From Margaritifera margaritifera (lineage: Eukaryota > Mollusca > Bivalvia > Unionida > Margaritiferidae): 64,000 nucleotides of DNA. The notes below the pieces were generated by a model. It made no database searches and was not told where the DNA came from. It saw nothing but the letters and a program-made list of their open reading frames with translations. The DNA lies in assembly GCA_029931535.1 (NCBI GenBank), contig JAQPZY010001581.1:3952501-4016500 (forward strand), given 5' to 3'. This document shows positions 58,871 to 64,000 of this stretch, one piece after another. The translations under genes were made by a program, and so were the position numbers. Numbering within the stretch: position 1 is the stretch's first letter; each line of letters begins with the position of its first letter.

Positions 58871-58895
58871 TAATAATAATAATAATAATAATAAT
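58866..58895. repeat. (ATA)n microsatellite
   Basis: About ten ATA units, preceded by AAAATAATTAT. Confidence 0.95.
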
Positions 58896-58899
58896 AGTC

Positions 58900-59864
58900 A
58901 TGCTTATGATAAAACATACCATAATGTATTTTCCTTACATCCAAGTAGTTAATATTATTTTTGAGTCAATAAAAACAAAGAATTTTCTGAATAGTACTTT
59001 AAGTACTTTGATATTTCTTGTTGTCTTTGAAAAAGTACTCTTAACAGCCTGACAAATCAGCAAATAGGGTATAGTTTTATTTGGTAATTCAAATGGTTTG
59101 TATGCCAATATTACAACCTAGAGAACTATTAGGAAGACAAATCCCTCAAATGTATTTTTTTTTACATAATTCTCAAATTAATAGATTTCTAATGTATTGT
59201 CTATCAGCCATCCTGTTATCAATTAACCCCACTTAATGCTTAGAACCTATTTTTAGGAATATCTGGGGTAACTTTGCTCACTTCCTGTCATATTTATATT
59301 CATTATGTTATGACTAATGAAACTAATGTGTAACTAATATAAATGACAATCATATCAAAAACTGAATACTGGGCTTTGCACTCATTTGACCTTTAACCTC
59401 AATATTTGCCCCTAAGGTGCAGGACTGAGAGTGACATCTACTCCTGTTCTTCATGGTTATCCTTTAAGGATTAGATCAAACAGGGCCAACAGCTTCTACT
59501 CAAAAAAGTTAACTAAGTGTATTTTTCAGGCCCTTGTTTATCTGATTATATAGATATAGTGTATACCCAATGATATTAATTGTAGTAAATTGGACACTAA
59601 AGGATGGACAAACAGGTGATTTTACATATAAAAATTTTGACTTTCCATATCCTGTTTTTCATGATCCATTATAGTTAGATGGTAATGTTATATGGGAATG
59701 TCATTTTACTGTGAATTTGCACCTGTTTGATCTTCGACCTAATTCAGACCCTTCAGGAGTAAGACCAAGGTGGCATCCACCCATGCCACAATCAGGATAC
59801 TTTAAAACAATAACACAAGTATATTCTTCTACTCCAAAAAGCCATTAGAACAACTATGAGTTTT
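58900..59864. other. Non-coding stretch
   Basis: No feature recognised. GACCTTTAACCTCAATATTT..ACATCTACTCC at about 59390 and CTTCGACCTAATTCAGACCC..GGCATCCACCC at about 59735 look like two diverged ~350-bp units and may lead into the following composite element. Confidence 0.45.
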
Positions 59865-60025
59865 TTTTTATCCCTTGGCAAGCTAACTGCAAGAAGTGTT
59901 TCGGTGAAAACCCCAAATCAATACCACCATTTGTTCAGAAGCAACTGTAACAATATTTTTGAGATGGCCACTATAGTTGCATTTTTGGAAGTCAGATCAG
60001 CACCATTTTTATTTAAAACCAGCTG

Positions 60026-60058
<33 letters not shown>

Positions 60059-61640
60059 TTTATTATAGTGTTTTATTGAAAACTGCATGTTAATATGACA
60101 ACCCATTCATCAGAAGTAGCCATACAAAGATTTTCAAGATGGCTGTCAATGCAGCCATTTCAGAGGATAGATCAGCATTATAGTAATATAGGAAGAACTT
60201 CATATTGCAACAAAAGATGTTTTAGAGAAAATCACATGTTAATACACCCATATTTATGAGGAGTAGCCATGAAAAGATTTAAATGATGGCCATTGTGGTG
60301 GCCATTATTGGAAGGTCATAGGAGTACCATTTTCATTTTGGACCAACTACCAGTACATATTGCAAGTAGTGCTTTAGGGAAAACACCATGTCAATATGAC
60401 TATATGTTCAGGATTTGAAGCTATAACATGGGTTTCAAGATGGTCACAGTAGCAGACATTTTATGTGGTAAGATAGGCCCAGTTTTCATTTTGGACAAAT
60501 TATATATCATCAAAAATGTTTCAGAGGACACCCAAAGTCAATACAACCATAATATCAAGAGTAGGCATAAGAAAATTTTCAAGATGGCCACTGTAGCAGC
60601 CATTTTTGACATCAAATCAGCATCACTGTTTAATTGGACGAACTACATATAATAAGTTTTAACAAAGGAACCATGTCAACATGACAAGAGGAGTAACAAT
60701 AACAAGATTTTCAAAACAGCTCCCATGGTAGCAATGTTGTAGATCAAATTGGAACCATTTTCATTTAGGACCAGCAACATATAATTCAAAAGTCTTTTAG
60801 TGAAAACCCGATGTCAATATGACCATCAATTCAGGAGAAGTAGCTTTAAGATTTTTAAGATGGCCACCACAGCAGCCATGTTGGTTGTGTGATGAGCAAT
60901 GTTTACCTTTAAGACCAACTAGATATCATAAGAAATTTTTCAGTGAAAACCCCATGTTGTTATGATGATCCCTTTAAAAGGAGTAGCTAACGGTATAACA
61001 AGATTTTCAAGATGGTCAAAATCAGTCACTATGTTGGATCAGAACATTTTTCATTTAGGACCAATGAAGTCTTTTAATTAAAACTTTATGTCAATATGAC
61101 CATCCATTTAGCAGGAATAGCCATAACAAGATTTTCAAGATGGTTGCCATGGAAGCCATGTTGGATGTCTGATCAACATCATTTTCATTTAGGACCAACT
61201 AAATATCATAAGAAGTCTTTAGTGAAAACCCTATGTTGACATGATGCTCTGTTCAGAAGAAGCAGCAATGACAAGATTTTCAAGATGGACCATCATGGTG
61301 GCCATGTTGGACACCAGATTGGCACCATTTTCATTTAGGACCAACTAGATATCATAAGAAGTCTTTTACTAAAAACCCGATGTCAATCTGACGTCTGTAC
61401 AGGAGTTGCCAGAACAAGGTTTTCAATACGGCACCATATAATGGCTATCCAAGGACATTATTTTAATTTAGGATCAACTATACCTTGGGATGAGTATGTT
61501 TATAAAGTTTCAGGACAATCATCCCAGTGGTTTTGGAGTAGTGGTAACAAACCTGTACCAATGGATTGATGCTAGATGGGTGGATGTCAGCTGACAGGCC
61601 ATCACATAAACTCTTCAGTAGAAAAAACAACATGCCTTGC
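59865..61640 (+). mobile_element. Composite module-array element, type III, copy 3
   Basis: About eleven diverged ~150-bp type III modules (ACAAGATTTTCAAGATGG, CCATGTTGGATG, CACCATTTTCATTTAGGACC, AACTAGATATCATAAGAAGT, GTGAAAACCCCATGTTG). One module has gained a (TTA)n run at 60028-60060. The end (GACAGGCCATCACATAAACT-CTTCAGTAGAAAAAAC) is a decayed terminal hairpin. Confidence 0.82.
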
Positions 61641-61866
61641 ATTCTATGAAATAACAAAGAGTAGATAAAAAGCATAATGGGTCAGATCTCCTGGGCAAGG
61701 GATTGTATGGGACACATGAACAGGTGAAGAAATTCAAGGTGATGCTGGAATGAGGAGCAAATATGAAAGCGAGGACAAAGATCTTATACATATAAGGTAG
61801 CGATCATTTTGAAATGGAGGACAAAAAAATTCCATTCAGGAGAGAAAGACATGCATAAATACCTAC
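61641..61866. other. Non-coding spacer
   Basis: No feature recognised. Confidence 0.4.
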
Positions 61867-61920
61867 CAAGTCATCGGCTGAAGTGTTGAATGGTATAAAG
61901 AAGCCAGTTGGGGGAGGCCG
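61867..61920 (-). CDS. Candidate 54-bp exon, possibly of the CEP170-like gene
   Basis: The minus strand has acceptor TATGTTTTCCTTTTACAAG and donor CTTG|GTAGGTATTT. In phase 0 it encodes RPPPTGFFIPFNTSADDL, 18 residues with a proline-rich start and a compact hydrophobic core, ending in phase 0 as the 48076-48352 exon requires. I do not recognise the sequence. A second frame is also open, so the call rests on splice sites, phase and strand only. Confidence 0.4.
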
Positions 61921-63059
61921 CTTGTAAAAGGAAAACATAATGATGACAGTGTTTGTAAGTCAATTTTATCCAATACACAATTATGTGAGCAAAACAAACA
62001 TGAATTAGATAAAAAGTTTATTGATCAGTTTACACCACATTTCTACCAAAACTGGTGCCTGCAAACTCCATGCAAAACTAAGTGTTAATAAATTTTGATC
62101 AGCCGTCTTTGGTTTTTTTTTCTTAAATTGAATTATAATATAATGACAACCCTTCCTTTATGACCCAACATTTGACAGACTGAAATTCATTGGAGGTTTA
62201 GTAGCCTGCATTTTGCTGGATAAACTTCATTAATCATAACAGCACTATCTTACATAACCAGTGAAATGACCAGCACTTGGCTTCATGTTGTGTTGCATCA
62301 TAATGGACATTCTTCCATTTAAATCATCAGTTAATTGCTATAGTAACCTGGCCCGGAAGCTGGAGCACTTTTCATCATGTATTTGGTCTCCATTAGAAAA
62401 TGTAACTGACAAATTATTCTCTTGTTCATATAGTCATGACCATGATATATCAGACACTTGAATAATAAAATACAAATTTGCACAAGATTATGAATTAACA
62501 GACTCAACCCCAGGTCTTCCAATTCTGAGTCTGAATTCAATGGTGTCTTCAAAGATATTCAAAATCTTGAGACCATAACTACCACTGCATACAAATATAA
62601 GCAGATTGTAGTCAATGATACAAGGATAGAACAGCATTAAAAACATTTTGCATACATCAGTGGCCTTTAATTTGATCCCCAGTTCCAGCACATGCAAAAG
62701 TAAGTGATCACACATCTAGGATCAGTGGTTCTTTCCAAATTGAAAACAACAAAAATCTACTAAAAAAACATTTGAGCCATTATGTGTGCAAAATATAACT
62801 TATTTGAACTTGCATGATTTATGTAAAATACATACTATAATTAATAATCATGCTTTAATGATACAGCACAAATGCAGTTGAACAAGAAAATGGAGATATC
62901 TATATACCCTGCCCTGTCAAAATGTCTGTTTAGGAGACAGAAGGATTTGTTAAGTATTTCATATTTAGGGAGTTAGTATTTATAGATTATACAGGAAAGT
63001 GATAGGCATTATGTCTGTGCAATTGTTCAATTTTGACTATTTGTATTATTTATATAAGG
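61921..63059. other. Non-coding stretch
   Basis: The overlapping minus frames 62331-62552 and 62488-62715 share an acceptor-like ATTTGTATGCAG at about 62585, but no matching donor was found. No repeat recognised. Confidence 0.4.
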
Positions 63060-63920
63060 TTGTGGTGTTCTGTGGATGGATAACAAAACAATTATGAGTC
63101 AAGGCAATTTGAATAATAGATGGATGGATAGACAAAAACATAACAATATTAAAACTGAAGAATTCCAAAAAGGAAAAAGCACATCTTGACCACAAATCTG
63201 ATATGTATATAAATTTTCATAGAAATATCTCTTTATGATGGATAGATGGATGAAGAGTCATGTGGAGAAAAACCTTAAAGACATTGAAGCTGTTGATTTC
63301 TCAATAGCATAATGCACATCTAGATTACTACTCTGAACTGTACCAAATGTCACACGGATATCTTAAATGGTTTTGGAATTTTGCTACATAAACGAAAATG
63401 TGTGAATGATAGATGGATGGATGTAGGGACAAACGGAGAAAAACATACAAAAGCTATTCAAACTGAAGAATCCTAACAGCAAAAGGCACATCGAGCTCAC
63501 TAGTTCAATAAGCGTATAACATTTCGGACATAGATCTTGAATGATTTAGGAGTTCTGCTTCGAAAATAACAGTGTGATCAATGAACAGATGGATGATGAG
63601 AAAAATGGAGAAAGACATGAAAATATTTTAAGTGAAGATTTGAGAATAGTAAAAGGTACATCTACACAGTTAGTCTAACAAGTGTACCCAATTTCAGAAA
63701 TATCTTTACCAGTTTTTGGAGTGTTGCTCTGGAAATAAAAGTGTGAATAATGGCCGGACAAAAACAATTGTGAATTGCACACTAAAGCACACCTGGACCA
63801 CTAGTCTAATATGTGTAACAGTTTCATAGACATATTTTTAATAGTTCTGGAATGATGTTCCAGAAAGGAAAGTGAATGTGTAATGGACGGAACCCATTTC
63901 TATTCTATATCCCCTGCAAA
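63060..63920 (+). mobile_element. Composite module-array element, type VI
   Basis: About five ~165-bp modules (GATGGATGGATNGACAAA, GAGAAAAACATACAAAAGC, AACTGAAGAATCC, AGCAAAAGGCACATC, CTAGTTCAATAAGCGTATAA, CATTTCGGACATAGATCTTG, GGAATTTTGCT..GAAA). The modules carry internal GGAT runs rather than a single terminal one. The end is not clear before the window edge. Confidence 0.75.
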
Positions 63921-64000
63921 CTTTGTGGTGGTGGTGGAATAATAATATTCTGACACATTAGGTGATAACATATCTAGCTGTATGCTGCTTATACATTATA
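63921..64000. other. Window end, non-coding
   Basis: A (GTG)n stretch at 63925-63937. Nothing else recognised. Confidence 0.4.

Larger units (their letters stand above)
9612..61920 (-). other. Putative span of a CEP170-like gene
   Basis: Three candidate minus-strand exons (61867-61920, 48076-48352, 9612-9710) have compatible phases. The first ends in phase 0 and the second starts in phase 0. The second ends with one base, and the third needs one preceding base; their junction reads GAG (Glu). On this reading the introns are about 13.5 kb and 38 kb, filled with the repeats listed here. Only the 9612-9710 exon has a recognisable family motif. Membership of the other two is inferred from strand, splice sites and phase. 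The FHA-domain exons expected at the N-terminus and the downstream exons were not found and may lie outside. Confidence 0.5.

Overview
This is eukaryotic nuclear DNA, AT-rich and very repeat-dense, most probably from a mollusc and likely a bivalve. The grounds are three tRNA-derived SINE families, many composite elements built from ~130-160 bp modules (the architecture of pearl-like and Helentron-like elements common in bivalves), and remnants of LINE, Penelope-like, DIRS-like and hAT elements. I saw no bacterial operon structure, tRNA or rRNA gene, or CRISPR array.

Host gene content is sparse. The best evidence is for one intron-rich gene on the minus strand. An exon at 9612-9710 encodes the TPLYGQPxWWGxxE motif of CEP170-family centrosomal proteins. 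Upstream on the same strand, an exon at 48076-48352 has good splice sites and a phase that joins directly to it, and a short candidate exon lies at 61867-61920. If all three belong together, most of the window is giant introns of a CEP170-like gene. The FHA-domain exons and the rest of the protein were not found here.

On the plus strand at 24.5-25.9 kb, a CpG-richer stretch with a splice-donor-like site precedes an intact 142-codon reading frame with a BED-like zinc finger. A second piece downstream also resembles hAT-transposase-derived proteins. This is either a decayed transposon or a small domesticated gene.

The rest is repeats. (1) A twin-hairpin MITE family, called family A here, has TIRs starting CCGTATATACTCGC and TA target duplications. 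It has 12 recognisable copies and several degenerate ones, and one copy (26829-26960) has a matching empty site 90 bp away. (2) A 610-630 bp TTAA-flanked MITE pair lies at 16.2 and 34.3 kb. (3) Tigger/pogo-like MITEs lie near 1.0, 11.8 and 48.5 kb. (4) hAT-type MITEs lie at 36.3 and 46.6 kb. (5) Composite module-array elements, several of them ending in a small hairpin, lie at 7.6-8.8, 12.3-13.2, 19.4-21.1, 22.9-23.8, 31.1-31.9, 39.7-40.5, 44.5-45.5, 53.2-54.2, 56-57, 59.9-61.6 and 63.1-63.9 kb. (6) There are many minisatellites with 24-71 bp periods and several microsatellites. (7) Coding fossils of a LINE (window start), a Penelope-like element (40.5-41.1 kb) and a DIRS-type tyrosine recombinase (55.0 kb) are present. 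Most long open frames are by-products of in-frame minisatellites or MITEs.
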